DNA from: Climacteris rufus
Taxonomy: Eukaryota > Chordata > Aves > Passeriformes > Climacteridae
Length of the DNA: 64,000 nucleotides
Direction of reading: 5' to 3'
Assembly: GCA_013398175.1 (NCBI GenBank)
Contig: VZRZ01008593.1
Span: 38,353 to 102,352 of the forward strand
The position numbers and the translations under genes are program-made. Positions 12,501 through 27,500 of the stretch are shown one piece after another. Positions within the stretch are counted from its first letter, which is position 1, and each line of letters begins with the position of its first letter. The notes beneath the pieces are model-generated. The model did no database searches, was not told the origin of the DNA, and saw only the letters and a list, made by a program, of their open reading frames with translations.

Positions 12501-15500
12501 TATAGCAGGACACTTTTGCCAGGCCTTCTACAGGGTACCTCCAGCAAAGATCATGCATCTGTACAAAACAATTGCTCACTCTAAGGCATTTCTTTTCATT
12601 ACATAAAACTGTCAGTTTTGCTCTTTGGACTGCTATCATTATGCTTGTGTGCACAACCACTGAGATTTATTTTACAATGAGTAATCAAATATTTAATTAC
12701 TCTATATGGGATATACTGTAATTTCTGTCATGATTAGTACAGTCAAAGTAAAACTGTTGATAGCTTAAATGGAAAGGAAGTTAGTTGCAAAGAAAATCTT
12801 GCTGCATTGGATCAGATTTAGTGTGCAAGCAACTCCCATGGAAAACTCCAAGAACAAATACAGCTAAGTGGTGTCATAAGTAGGTCATAAAAACAAGTTT
12901 AAGTAGGTGTAAGTGGTAAGGTAATATAAGTGACACCATTTGGCATGTACTGGGTTGAGCAACTTGCATACCAAAAGGATACAGATGCTACTTAAAAAAA
13001 CCAAAATTACCAACTGGACTGCAACAATAATTTAATCTTACTTTTCCTGATTTTATTTCTATACTGTTTATTATATTAAAACATCTCGATATGGCATTTG
13101 CTAAGATTCTGGACTCGCTTTACAAACAGGACAGATTTCCCATCCCTTCATGGAACTAATGTTTAAGTATAAGGCACAATACTGATATTCATGGTTACTG
13201 AACATGGTATTGCAAAAACTTAATAAAAAGACAATATTTTGTATCTTGCACTTCCAAAAAGGTGCAGCATTGCTATTTATGCCTATGTTTCAGATAAGCA
13301 AGAAGAATGCTAAATTTTCATTCAGAATAGTGTAAATACTTCAGGCATTAGAAAGTTATTGCAAAATCTACTGGGTAACTACAAAACACTTATGACAAAA
13401 GCTTTAATGAAGTTATACTTTCTGATTCAGTCTCAGTTAGAAAATGTCACCTTGGAAATCAGAAAGCAAATTCTTGGCAAAGGTTTCTTTTCCCCAACTT
13501 ACCTAAAACTTCTGCAGTAGCCATGATTTCACAGGTGTACATTGCTGCCATGAGTCTCTGTGGTTTTGCTTGCAGAGCATAACGACAAGCTTCCTTCATG
13601 GTGGCAATGAGCTGTCCAGAGAAAGGGCCATAACAATCTGCAAGCAGTAATTCTCCCTTGTGTTTACTTATTTTCTCAGGTGAGTCTGCACCACTTTGAT
13701 TCCTGTCCTGCTGTTCATTCACACTGTGACCCCCATCAGTGCAACTGCTTGCTAGAGTATTATCTTCATTTTGTTGATGTTCTGTGGCATCAAGCTCCCC
13801 TGAATCCTGCCTACTATTGGACAGAGTATCTCCAACTTTATTTATTTCCCATTTTTCCACTGTAAAACAAACACCCATGAGAGGTTCTTCACACATGGGA
13901 CCTGAAAGTGTAGCCAGCTGAAATCCACTTACTATGCTGTTGTCAAAGTCTCTGTATTTACCTACTTCTTTCACACTGTTCCCAAGGCACTGCCACACGG
14001 ACTTTTTATAGCCCCCAAAATTATGTAACAAAATATTAGGCCCACACTTCCGTGGCCCAAATGACCAGATCTGATCAACAGCATTTCTCCACTTTCTTCC
14101 TTGCAGATTTTTCTCCAACTTTTGTTTGAATTCTTTGATTCTATCAAGAGTCTTCTGATTTATCTCGTGGGTTTTTTTATCTTCATTCAGAGACGTGTTG
14201 AGCTGTTCCATAGTCCGAATTAGGTCACTGTTTTCTTCAAGAAGTCGAGTTACCTCCTCAGGAAGCGGCATTGCTCTTACACTGAGAGTAGCTTGTTTAT
14301 TTGGAGTATTAATTGTAACAAGCCCATCTGAATCAACCTGAATGCCTTCAGGAATTTTATTTTGGTCCTCTTTTGTTTGGTGTATGACAGCAACTTTCTG
14401 CTGTTTTCCTATTTCTTCATTCACCATATCAACTTTGGGAGGTCTTGTTATTGTCTCCCGGAAGGGTATAATAGGTGCTGATACGCTAATCTGTACCTTT
14501 GCAAACCTGCAAAATAAAGGTGAAAAATTAGTTTAAAATTTTGAAAATACTTTTAAACTTGGGGGTGGGAGATAGGGCAATGGCCTTAACACAGAACAGA
14601 TGTTCATGAAGAAATCTGATTGCAACACAGATTACTAGGTAATGCATTTCAAACTCAAATTTTATGTACTTCAAAAAAGAAGCACTGCCTTTTATGTCTT
14701 CAGAAAATACTTGGAAAGGAACTGAAGAAAATAAAAGCAAAAGCATTGCTATGCCTCTGTGTAAATCACTGGTTCAACCCACATCTTGGAAACTATGTGC
14801 TGCTGTTCTCTGCCCTCAAATGAAACAGAACTAAAAAAAACCCTGAGAATAAAGATGATCAAAGGAATGCAAGCACAAGAAGACTTCAGATGTTCCAAGG
14901 TACAACAGAGGTCTACAAAATCACATGGGGCATGGGGAAGGCTGACCTGGATTAACTGACAACCAAACCACAAAGGGCCCTGGACTGGAAAGGACAGAGG
15001 CCTGGGAAAGCATCACAGTTACTCCAATTTTACTGCTCTCAGTGCTGTGGGCCACACTGCTCAAACACACTGCTGAGTGAGATGGACACTGCATGTGAAC
15101 CAGCACATCTGCTCATACAGGGAGATGTCCTGAGAAGGTGAAGCCCTGGGTAAGCTGAAAAGAGCTATGTCCTTTTGATCTGATAACCACTACCATAGAA
15201 GTTTCATGCTATAAAGTGATGCTTTAAAGTCAGATGAAACATTTTACCTATGTCAAATGTTGTGAGTGATGGCAAGAAAAAAGGAAGAATTATTTATTAT
15301 CTGACAGACTCAAAGATCAGAGTTATGTATTCTTGCTAAGCACCATGAGCTCTGAGCAGGTTCATTACATGAGAACACAAGGACTAACCAAAATGTCCTC
15401 TGTTCTGGTAAATTCTGGAAGTGATAGAAAGTTTCAGAAGATAAGCAAATACAATTGTAAGGTTTATTTCCACAGGAATCAAAAGGAGGAGATTTATCCT

Positions 15501-18500
15501 TTTTGCAGTTCTTTCAAGAATTTGCATTATACCAAACAAACAAACACAAAGCCGCCCACATGCTACCATCACCTTAATTCTCTTTGTTTCTCATTCTGAA
15601 CCGAGTAACTTAATCCTTTCATGCTTAGTATTTGCAATGCTCCTGGGACAGAAAGTTCTAAAAATTTCTATTGTACAATGCAGAAAACAAAATGTTTAAA
15701 GTTACAAGGTCTAAGGTCTTACTCTATTCAAAAAGAACTAATTGAGAAAAAATAGAAATTTGTCAAAATTCAGCAGAACATCCATATTTAATCATTTAGA
15801 TAAACATAGATGACTGATTTTTTAGTAGTTTCCATGTCTCTCCACATCTTTGACAGTATCACTTGAACATAATTTTATAAATGCACAATGGGAAAGCTAA
15901 AATTAAATACGTGACTTTGAAAAAGTCTGATTTAAATCTTGACAAAGACAACACAATGTCTTGAATTCAGCAGAATCTCCTCAGCTGCTGTAACTAGTCC
16001 AAAAACATCAAATCTGCAAAACCCAGTTGATGCAATTGTGGTAGATGACAGCATCAGAATCCTGACCCCCTACTTCAAGTGTGACTCAATAACCTTTCCC
16101 AATGATTTTGGGGAAGAACTTGTGGGTCACATTTTAAGGCTATTATATGCTGCATTGATCTCTAGTTCTCATTTTGCTATTCCAAATTATGTGCACTTAG
16201 AAGTTAATCCTTTATACAGAAACACAGATAGCTAATGAAACTAACATTTCAGAACACAACTTTTCCTCTTCACACTTGAATAGTTAACTAATGCCAGTTT
16301 AGCACTGTCAGAATTTACATGGAATCCACGGGGAATGGAGCAAAACAGGAACCCCATTCTGGACTTTAACAAAATGGGAAGAGAAGGAAGGGACAATTCT
16401 TATCCCATGAGCTGGTGTGTGAAGGACAGCAGGTATAATATGCCAACTCCTCAGACTGCTAGAAGGAGCAGGAGCTGCAGTGAACGCACCTGCTCCCAAC
16501 TCCTTTTGGGAGGTGGTACCTCTGGAGAAAAAAGGCTCCATGAACCACTCCTGAAGCAGGACAGTGGTGGGAGCCCTGCCAGTCTGAGTTTCCAGGTGTT
16601 TCTTGTTTCTGCTTACAATGCCACACGCACAGTGGTTTTGTGCTTTGGTAGTTTGGAACACTGACAACAATTTCTCGAGGAACACAAGTAAGGGATACAA
16701 AATGGTCACTTTTGACAGGCTATCATTCTCTTAACAAAAGCCAAACTAGAAGACAACTCATAAAAACCCCAAAATTATGCACACAAAACAAAAGGTTAGG
16801 AATGTAAGTGTACGTAAATAACTCCTACTAGCTGCTTATTATAATTCTATTTCCCTGTCACGTAGTATTATTTTGTAATTTATTTTTTCTGATTTGGACC
16901 ATTGCCAATAATAGAGACATTTATACAATCTTGCTATGTAAACTGCAGCTAAAGACAGGCACAACCAGTTTTGCTTTAACATGTTACATTTGAGCAAGAT
17001 GTATCAAGAAATAATGTTTTTAGAACTGGTAAAAATGTGTTGCACTAAGCAGTACCAAGGATAACCATTAAAACATACATCCAGTGTTACACACGATCCA
17101 GTCTAATTTCTGTAAGAAATTATAGTTCTCTGATATTAACTGAAATGAGTGTGGGTACAGTAAGGCAAACATTCAACCATTCATCAGGTTTGACTTTTGG
17201 TTTAGAAAGAAAATGACAGTAAATGTATGTGGCAGAAGTACCAGAAATGTTTTAGTAAATGAAGTTATAGGAGAGAATTGTTTCAGACATCTGTTCTTCT
17301 GCCATTTGAAGAAACATTAGAGGATACTAAATATATGCATGTGTGCTAGCAAAAAATACTGTTCATGAATGAGAACACATTAACATTTGAAAACAATAAT
17401 CAATGAGAAAAGGCACAGGATAGAGTGTGCACATACAGTTCTGGTGTTTGTGCTTTATAATTTTTGAGAGTTCATTTATCAGACATGATTCCCCTCAGTT
17501 TTTATTTTACACGAATGCCACATTGCATTCTTAAATGGACTCCTGAACCTACTGCAATTCATCATTTCCAGAAAGTGCCCAAAGAGTGTGTTAGATGCAC
17601 AGAAGTGATAAGCTAGTGGCTTCTGCCCAACTGTAGACAATTTTATAGCTAGAAAGAGGTACATTTATGACCCAGTGGTAAAAACTGTTAGTGGATAAAG
17701 CTCTATTTTACCAGAATATAAATCAAAGATATGCATCTGACAGAGAAATACAACAGACACCTACTGAACTAAAAATATTTCTTCCTCCTTGCCCCTCTAA
17801 CCTTTCTTTCAGGTCATCCAAGCAGCGCTGAAGATGAACTTCTCCTGCTGTCACCAGCACATGTTCTCCTGTCTCCTGGATTAAAACTTGCACACATGGA
17901 TCAGCTTGGTTTAGAAGTTTCATCCCTCTTACCAGCTGAGGCATATCACCTGGCAAAACAGGGTATTATTAACAAAGTAATACTCAAAAGAAATACTCAA
18001 AATAGGATAGGCTTAAACTAAGAAACAGTAATGCTCATTTTTATGGACGCCTAAACACAAATAGGTATTTTAGGAATACACAAAAACTTTCAGTGGGCAA
18101 TTTTCTGCTTATGAGTCATACAGAGCAGTCTGGTTTAAGAGAAGCAACTGAAAACATAAGCTGTACTCAGCATTTGTCACCAACAATTTATGTGCTGATG
18201 ATGAAATTCACATCATACAATTATAACCATGGTACACACCACACTTCAATGGATTGCACATTTTCTGTTTGCATAGCTTTACAACAGGTTTAGTATAACA
18301 AGTCAGCTGTTGACTATGACTGTGCTATGTTGCTTCCTATATACAATTAATTTCAGATACAGCTCATAAACAGCTCGCAACCAATAAAAACACTGGATTT
18401 TATTGATAGGATTAAAAAATTCAGGACCTGATAAGAGCTTGCAGCAAATTATCAAATTATAACCTTTTTATTTATTACAACTGTTTAAAGGCATCTTTCA

Positions 18501-21500
18501 GCAAATAATTGCAATTCTTTGCAATCTTTCAGAACTAAGTGTAGCAATTTCTAAACTGCGAATGCTTAAAATGCTCCAAATACATAAATAACAACATTAA
18601 CTTTACTAAAATAAAACTAAAAAGTATTCCATATGGATTATTTAGAAGGCATAAGAGCAAATGGAGCACAGGAAGGATTTTAAACTAGCTGGAAGCCACT
18701 GGAAAGCTTTAAAGCAATTAAAACCTGAAAAGGGGAAAAATCAGGAATGTGAGAGCTTTTCAGTGCAACAAATCACAGCTGTCCCTATAATGAAGGTGTT
18801 TAAAAAGAGTTGTCTTAAAGTTAATGGAGAATGAACAAGCACAGCTGAGTCAAATTTGGCTAGATTACATCAAAGCTATGCATAAACACCTCATGTCAGC
18901 AGCCTTTCATAATGAATACAATTTAAAGAAATTAATTATGAATTCTTTTTTTATTTTACATATGCAGTAAAGAATACCCCAGGGCTTTCTAAGAATATAC
19001 ATTCATATTCAGAGGGAAGAGTGACATTAAACTTGTCATTCACTTGGGAGACTATTAAAAGAAATATGATATTGTTTATTTACTGCTCAGCTTGTAAGGG
19101 TGTAATAGAAAAGTAATAGAAATAGTAATAGAAAAGTATCCTTGAAAAACAAACATAAAAATACACAAAAAAGTGGAAAAAATGTAATATTAATTCACGT
19201 GGCCAACACAGTTGAACAAAGACTTTCAACTTTGTCTCTGCATTTAAGCTTACAGAGCAATGAATACTTTTTCTTTCTTTTTTTTTTTTAAGAGCTTGCA
19301 GTAGTTTTGTAAATATTTGAGTAATTTTTCCATGTAAGCAGATGCAGTTTTGGAGCAGGACTGATGTGGCAACCCAATGTACACATGTGACAATGTGCTA
19401 GGGCCACCCCACGACTACATGCAGCTCATTGGGCAAAAGCAATGGCCAAATTTTGCTTGTCTTCCTTTTATTGCAAGCAACAGTGGATTTTCAGGAAACT
19501 TCTGCAAGTATAACCACCTTTCAGGCTGCTGTCCCCCTAACAAATTTAGCTCAAATCACAGACTCAGGAGTTACTGAGGAGGAGAAACCAAGTAATGGTG
19601 CAACAATGACACAGCTTCATTTCTTAAGGAAAAAAAATTACCCCCAAATTGGTCAGCAGTTCTAGAATTACATTCCTTTAACATTTTCAACTTAATACTA
19701 CACTCAGCAGAACCAATAATTTCCAATACTTTCAAAACTGCTTTAACAAATGTAGGATGTACAATATATGATTATCTGTTACTCAAACACACGAAACAAA
19801 CAGCTGCCAAGCTGTCCAGTAGCTTTCTAAAAAAAACATGTAATCTTAGTGTTAGAGTATTTTGCAACTGAACATAAAGCCAGTTCTTTTGTTTCTACCA
19901 AGACTAGAACAACAAATGGAAATTGGGCTGAAATTCAAGTAAAGCCAGAGATATACCACTCTCCGGTTTGGAGGAAGTGGGGTGGGGGCATCAAGGAGAA
20001 GCAGTACTGCAAATCTGGACTACAAGCTTAGTGGCACATACAAGAATGGCAGCAGGCATGGAGAACCCCCAGAGCTACTTACCTTCCCAGCAGAAGAATA
20101 TTGCACTGTTAGCACCACGTGGTGTCTCACCTGTGGGACAGCCTGCCACAAAAGGACACAAGTTCTGCTTTGTCTCAGCTACTGAGACACGACTGAGGCA
20201 GCTGGAGCAACTCACATAAGGCCCTTCAGGCAACATACATATCTACTTTATACTGGGCAAGTCTCTGATTCAGTGGCTAGACGATCAACTAGCCAAATCA
20301 CTGAGGGCTGGAAGCTGCACTGCTACCACACTGAGTTTGTGTTACCATCCCCATCCTCCTTCAAACTCACTTGGATGCTTTGGTTCCACCGCTACTCGCA
20401 CAATCGGTGTCGCTTCGAAGTTGAGAGGTGTGAATGGTGGGCAGGCAGGTGATGTTGACAGTGTTGCAGACTTTAGCACAAAATCTTGCAGGCCTCCTAT
20501 TCCTAATGGAAATTGGCAGAAAAAAAAAACAAAAGAACAAAAAAAATTCACCCACTGTCATATTAAATGAGACTAAAACATGACCATCAAGTCAATAAAA
20601 AGCTGAAGTTATTCTAATTACAAAAACAAAATTCAAAAATTCCTCACTGTTCATATAAAGTATCTGTTAAGATACTTGTGCATAAACTGGGTTCTTAAGT
20701 CTCTGGTGTGACATTTGATACTTAGTCTCACAGTTCCCATTGCATTCCCTCAGTATTTTAAAAAGGCATGTTTATAGCTCTGAAGAACAGAAAGGACATG
20801 AGAACTTTTTTCCCTTCTAATATGTCCAAGCCTTTGTACACCTCAGACTGGATTCTGGTGGTTTAAATTTAGACTGCAAGAGCCCTGCAATGGTTATCTA
20901 GTCCAACCTCCTGTCCAAAGCAGGGCAAACTTCACAGTTAGATCAAGGTGCTCAGGGCCTTGTCCACTCAAGTTTTAAAAACTTTGAATGATGGAAACTG
21001 CACAGCTTCTGTTGGCAACTTCCTCCAGTGTTTCATTATTACTAATCTTGTGAAGAATGCTTTTTTTCCTTCCCACCCCCCATGCCCATTTGAGATTTAT
21101 TTTTTTTTCCAACTTGATTCTTGTAAAATCAAATTCATCCCATTGTAAGCTATTAATTCTCATTCTAATATACTTTACAATGCTGACAAGTTGAAGAAAA
21201 GTAAGCTCAAATTGCAGTGATAAGAAAAAAATATAGAAAAAAATATTAGCTATAAATCTGCAAAATAGCTGCTGTAAATGCATTATGAGTCTTGGCTGCC
21301 TGGCACATTTAAGAGAATTTGAAATTATTGTCTTCAAATTCCTAACCAACAGCACATCATTCATAATATAGTCAAAGCTATTAAAACTAGAACACTGGAA
21401 GTGTTTGAGTAATAAAGACATCAAATAAAGGTGATATCAATATATACAATCACTTTCCTGATGCCCCTTCAATCATAAGCAATGAGTGTTACAGTTCTAA

Positions 21501-24500
21501 TGGAGTATAAATTAAATGAGCATGTAACTTAGGAGAAAACTGAAACATTTAGCTCATAATCTATACCTGCTTAAAAACTAAATTCACAGAATAGACTGCA
21601 GTATATTCCTCATTCTCTCCTACATGCCCAAGAGTGCTCCTTCCTCATTCTCTCCTACATGGCCAAGGAGTGATCAGCAGAGTTCTTAGCCCCAACTCTC
21701 CATTATCACCCTAATACTTTTCCAGGTTCTTTTTTGGCTTAGCTTTCTTCATCTGAGGCCAGTAACAAAGAGGGTCAGCTTCCTCCCTGTGAGATCATGC
21801 AGGAGTTTGAGTTCTGGAGAGCCAGTCTGCTGCAGTCTCATCTGCAGAATCAGGTTGTTTCTCCAGCTCCAGAGGCTGGATACCTGGCCAACAGGGTAAT
21901 CCAAAACCCAAAATGTCATTATATAAGAAAACCTGCCTCAAAATAAATGGAAGCAGAACAAAACTCAACGGCTTTAAATGCAGGATTGCAGATGGTACAA
22001 AGAAAATAAATCTGTATAAACTCTGTGTTGCACCTGACCTATGACCAGCATGTATTTCCTCTTTTTCACTTATTCAACATGTGGTTTGAATGAAAAACAA
22101 ATGCTGGATCATCATCACCACCAGGGACTGAGAAAAGGGATGGGTCCATTTCATTCTGATCTTCTCCAGCTGGTAAAATGAGAATGATTTAGAATGGGAG
22201 GTGAACAGCTTCTTTGCACAGTGTAATGTGAAACAGAGAAATACAGTTACCAAATCTTACTTCAGACAGACTCAGTCTTTTCTTAACATGTTACTGCACT
22301 CTTACTGCCATAAAGAAAAATTGAAGGTTTTTGCTCTTCTGTTTCACATTTGAAGGTAAAAATACATGAAATATAAGTGTCTGGCACCAAGACTACACTA
22401 AAAGTAAAAAACTCTCAGGAAAATCTGTTAGGCTTACAACTTGAATGTTTTAATTGCTGAAGTGTGTGAGCTAGCAGAGAGTAGTGTCCAGACATGTTGA
22501 ATCTATTTAATTTATACATTCTTAGTAACAAATGTTGGAAAAAAATCCACAAAGGTTCTTGGACACTCTTTTTGCATAATAGGATTACTAAGTAACTGAT
22601 CATACGTTTTCTGGATAATACTGGAAGAAGATGTAACATAACCAATTGCAAAGTACCACATGACATATCAATGGAAGAATTCTATTAATAATGATGATAT
22701 ATAGATCTTAAACTTACTTATTGTCCAGCCCACCAAAATTTACACAAAGTACTTGAGATCACAGAACTCAAACAGGTATCAATATGTTACTTGAAAGGTC
22801 TTAGAACAGTCACTCCAAATTTAAGCCTTATTCAAAGCCTGTGAGATACTGATAAGTAATACATTCTGAGTTTGGTGGCTTGTGCTTTCAAGTAGACCAA
22901 ACAATGATTCAGGAAGAATTATTACACAGGCGATGAAATATGAGATTTACAAAGGTCCTTCTTTTATTGAATCCCTTCTCTCACTTGGTCTGGAAGATAA
23001 GAACACCAAATCAAGTCCATACCTACCTGTATCACCAGATATAAACACATGATAGAAACTAAATGGCATAACTGAAATTTCATGACTGAAATTTCCAAAA
23101 GGAGTAGGAGTTTTAAGACAAGCCTCAATTTACTTTTCACTTCTATGTCTTGCTAGTAACCACTACACCTTACACAATAATTTTGCTGCCTTTAAAGATA
23201 AAGTATGCTTTTCCAGCTCAATTCAGCTATAAAGATCTGAACACATAACAGATCAACTTCAAGGTATATGTAATTAGTTTCCCTTGATGTAGAAAGATTT
23301 AGGCATTTAATCTTCTTTCAAGTTGCAAAAAAAATGAAGCAGACACCACCACCATGCTTAAGTTTTTCAATTAGATAAGGGAATAATTTAGTTTGCAGTG
23401 TGAAAAATCAAACAAAGAAGAATGAAAGCTGTTTAAATTTTAACTTCTGACACATTGTTACTAGCCTCAGCACATTAGTTCAGTCGATCTTTATCTTCTC
23501 TCACTGATGATATCACCACTTAAGAATCCCTGGCTGTTTTGGAATGGAGACATGTCAAGCTTTGGACTAACACAGTAAGGAACTAAGTACAGCAAAAAGC
23601 TAATGCTAATGTTCCCAGTAAGGCTCTGTCTGCACTGAAATCTATCATTTCTTATCAATGATACCTGTTTAGAAAGATAAAGACCTTGCAATATGTAAGG
23701 CCTCCTGGTTTAAATGGCCCATGTATTTCACTACCTATCAGTGAAGAGAGACCATGCAAGGTCCTACATAATTCATGTGAACTATGTAGGTGTGATGCAA
23801 ACTTCTGTAAATCTACACAGTCTGAAATCTCACAGTGAGCACGGTACCTTTTGCTTCAAAGGAACTGTACAAAGACAATGACACCTCTCTAATTTTCTTT
23901 GAGCAATAATACAAACACTTCTATTAGTCCCCAGTGAGAAATAATTTAAAAGAAGTATCTTTAAAGGGTGATTTAAACAAAATGTATGAGGAAAAAAATT
24001 AATGAATCCACCTTGAAAGTATGATTGGCTCTTAGATGTTTCCAGATTCTTCTTAAAGTAAATAGGCTAAAGACCAACTAAAACAAACACAAAAAGAACA
24101 AAATGTATTGGCCAAAAAATATTAAAATAATAAAAAAATTAAGGAAAATGCCTCCATATCAATCATCACTCTCCCTCAAATCTATGCAAATAATTCTCCT
24201 TTTCCCAATATCTAGCATAACACTAGAAAAGACTATACCATTACCACACTTTTACCTATTAGGGTGACTAATATCAGTTCATTGTAGCCATGTAAACTTT
24301 GAGCATCAGCCTCTATCCTTTCATTACTATCCCTAATTAAAAAAGAAAAAGGAGGGATTTTGTAAGGGAACACTGGCTTTTGATAGGATGAAACTCAGTT
24401 ACAATAGTATGCATTTTATATTTGAGGAATCTTAAAATGTTTTACTAATCACTGGGATTAAATGACAGTAACTGTAGGGACAAGTAGCTACTATGGCTTA

Positions 24501-27500
24501 AGAATGCCTTGTATTATATGTTTATCACCTCAGATTTTAAGCATGTTTCTCTTCAGTCTCATGGGCACTGCAGAGAGACATCTGAGGGCAGAACTTGACC
24601 TTTCTATATTAGAAACTGTTTCTAGAAGGGAAGGGAATGTAACTCAAGACACAGACCACATTCTAGTTGAGATTTCATCAACTTTTTCCATAATACACAC
24701 CACATGTTAGCACAGATTGCTGGTGAGCCTCCTCATCTCTAATTGTGCACTTCCCCCTCAATTCTTACTTGCTTCAGAGGCAAGTGAAACTGCTTGCATG
24801 GAAAACAGCATCCTGTAAGGTATTTGCATGGTTTCAGCTGCTCTCTGTACTTTGCAATCATTTTACAGAAAAGTTAATTTAACACTTTCTTTTTTCCCAA
24901 TGTGGGGTTGTTTTTTTTTTTTTTTTGAGCTGAATCTCTAAAAATCACCAGTATCCAACAGGCTGTAGAAACATTTGTCCCAGTTTCTTCATGAGCTTCA
25001 AAAGAACAAGTTCTACCTGCGTATGCACTAGAGATTAACATGCATTCTGTTTCTCAATACAAAAGTGTTAAATTGTAACTTTATTGTAAAAATTTACCTT
25101 TAGGTTCCCAGCAGTTGGAGGGGAAATTGAGCCTAACTTTGCTGAGAGCAAACTCAGCCATATTATTGATAATGTTACAAAAACTGCCTCTCCCCAGGGG
25201 GCACAATTGTGGTAAGACACTGAATGCAATAAGCAACTTTTGACACAAGCAGCAACTCAAAGCTTTAGTGCTCAATCTTCGAGTAGTAAAAGATGAAGAA
25301 GTGCTAGAGCACCCCACTGAGTTGTTTTAGGAAAAAGCTAGCAGTTCAAAGAACAAAGCTGCCTGCTTCCAGAGCTGCAAGGAGAGCAATAATATGGTCT
25401 AATAGCATGTTCCACTAAAATATCCCATCACTAGATTGTAGTTTCTATAAGGATTACAAACATATATAATGAGTAAACAAGCATCATTTATCTTCTGCCG
25501 AGTGTCTTTGGGAAAAAATACCATATATTTCATCAGGCACTTGGACTGAATGATAAGACATTTCCTAACTGCTGAGCTGACAATGCTAATTATGAACATT
25601 CCCATACTTTCTCAGACAAGACTCTGAACAATTTCAAGGGAACTATTAAGAAAACCCTTTACATGAAACAGTAACATCTTGAAAATATCACAGTGAATGG
25701 CTAGAGATCTATGTACTCAGTCTGTGTGAAAAACATCAAAGCTGCATCAGAAATTTGCTTGCTAAAATACAAATTTACCTTAAGGTAAACAGAATTAAAG
25801 TAAAATCAGTTAATATTCAAAATCTGGCTTCTGGATTTACAAACTGTTGTAGTCAAGATGAAATATTAATTTCCTTAAGCTGATTAATGTGACCAATAAA
25901 TACAGAAGATGAAAGTATTTCAAATAATGATGCTTTTCTTATCCTACAAAATGATTTCATTTATCATGCTATATTAATTTTTGGAGCTCAAGACAAAAAT
26001 TATCCCCATTTTTGAATATTTATGTTTAAATTTCATTTTAGCATAGAAACTTAGAAATTTCATACTTAGATCTGTAACAGGCCCCATCCCTCTTTCAATG
26101 CACTTGTAGCTCCACAGGAAAAAAAAAAAGGAAAAAAATCTTTACTCCAATTAAAGATACTTCAATCTTTTAACTGTAAAGCATTCTTGATAAAGGCACT
26201 AAACAGCACCTTTTGTGGTTTTATAAAATGATTAGTAGCTGTCCTCAGCAGTATACACGTAATATATTCTGCCTGAGCTCAAACATTAAAATTCCTTTCC
26301 ACACACCAGCTCAACTTGACATCACTTGAAAGCAGCAATATTGAACAAGACTAAATATGTGGACAGATTTCTGTACAATGTGACCACATAGGCACTGGAA
26401 CTCACTTCAGTTACAGCCTGTATGTCAAATTAATGCTTCCATTACTGCATGTGGAAAGCATTTAGCACCATAGAAAACTCTTCAAGGGTTCCTGAAACAC
26501 AAACCAAATTTGAGATTTATAACTACTTTGAATAAATTATTTTAATTTGACCTGACAGCAACACATCTGAATTTACTTAATTTTTTTTCTAAATTACTAC
26601 CAGAATTTCAGAGCCAGTCAGAACGGTTGTTGTCCCAAACAAATCGAATTCAGGAATAGTTGTTTCAACATATTGACTTTGATAATCTACAAGCCCTTTG
26701 CAATGCTGATTTGTTGTTGTTGAAGGCTTTTAATTTACTAACAGTAAATGTGCTTTTATAAATAAACTAATGAAATTGCATATTGTACTGGAAAACAGAG
26801 CAGCTGTATTCTTATGGAGCATCCTATGCAAGGAAAAAATTTGTCCAGCAATCATATAAGGGAAAAGAAAGTCTTCCAGGTAACAGAGCTTTAACTACAT
26901 TCTCTAAAGACTCTCTGTATCTTTTTGTGAAGATGAGAAATGTTTCAGGTGTAGCTCTAGAGGCCTCCCTGCACTGTTCCACAGATAAACACAGGCTGGT
27001 AATCTACTGCTGGTTCCTACTGATAAAATGAAATAACTATTTAACAACAACAACAACAATTTAAAAAAAAAGTATTTTCTTTGTAATTCCTGTACTGAAA
27101 TTCTCCCTGACTTCAGCTACAACGTTGCCATCTGAATTGTTGACAGAAAAAGACAGGGCTACTGACCCTTCATAAAGCTGTTCTGCACATAATTATAAAT
27201 TGATAATAAACCTCATCCATCAAGAAAACATTGACGTGTTTGGCAAAATACTTTAGAGTTAGGCTTAATATTAACACCTAACTCTGGAAAAGGAACATAT
27301 ACCAAATGACCTAAATTTCTTCACCCTAAAGGTAGCAGAAGAAAAAGACAAATCTCCAGCAGTCATCTAGCAAAGACATAGTTGATATTGCTTACATTTT
27401 GGACATGAAAAAGGAGAAAAATTTATTTAAAACCAACCTCTTTGGCTAGTTACCCTAGAAAAAAGTAGAGCAATTGTTATTCTACACTTCTGCAGGGCCA

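Noticed and set aside
14749..14973. 74-codon minus-strand frame in intron 16
   Set aside because: It is antisense to the CR1-like fragment and therefore not an independent gene.
16308..16709. Overlapping open frames on both strands in intron 16
   Set aside because: They come from a locally GC-richer stretch. No motif, no splice-site logic, and the two strands are equally open.
20975..21424. 149-codon open frame on the minus strand
   Set aside because: It overlaps the CR1 fragment at 20,880-21,170 and shows no reverse transcriptase motif. The CR1 piece is diverged and is from the 3' end.
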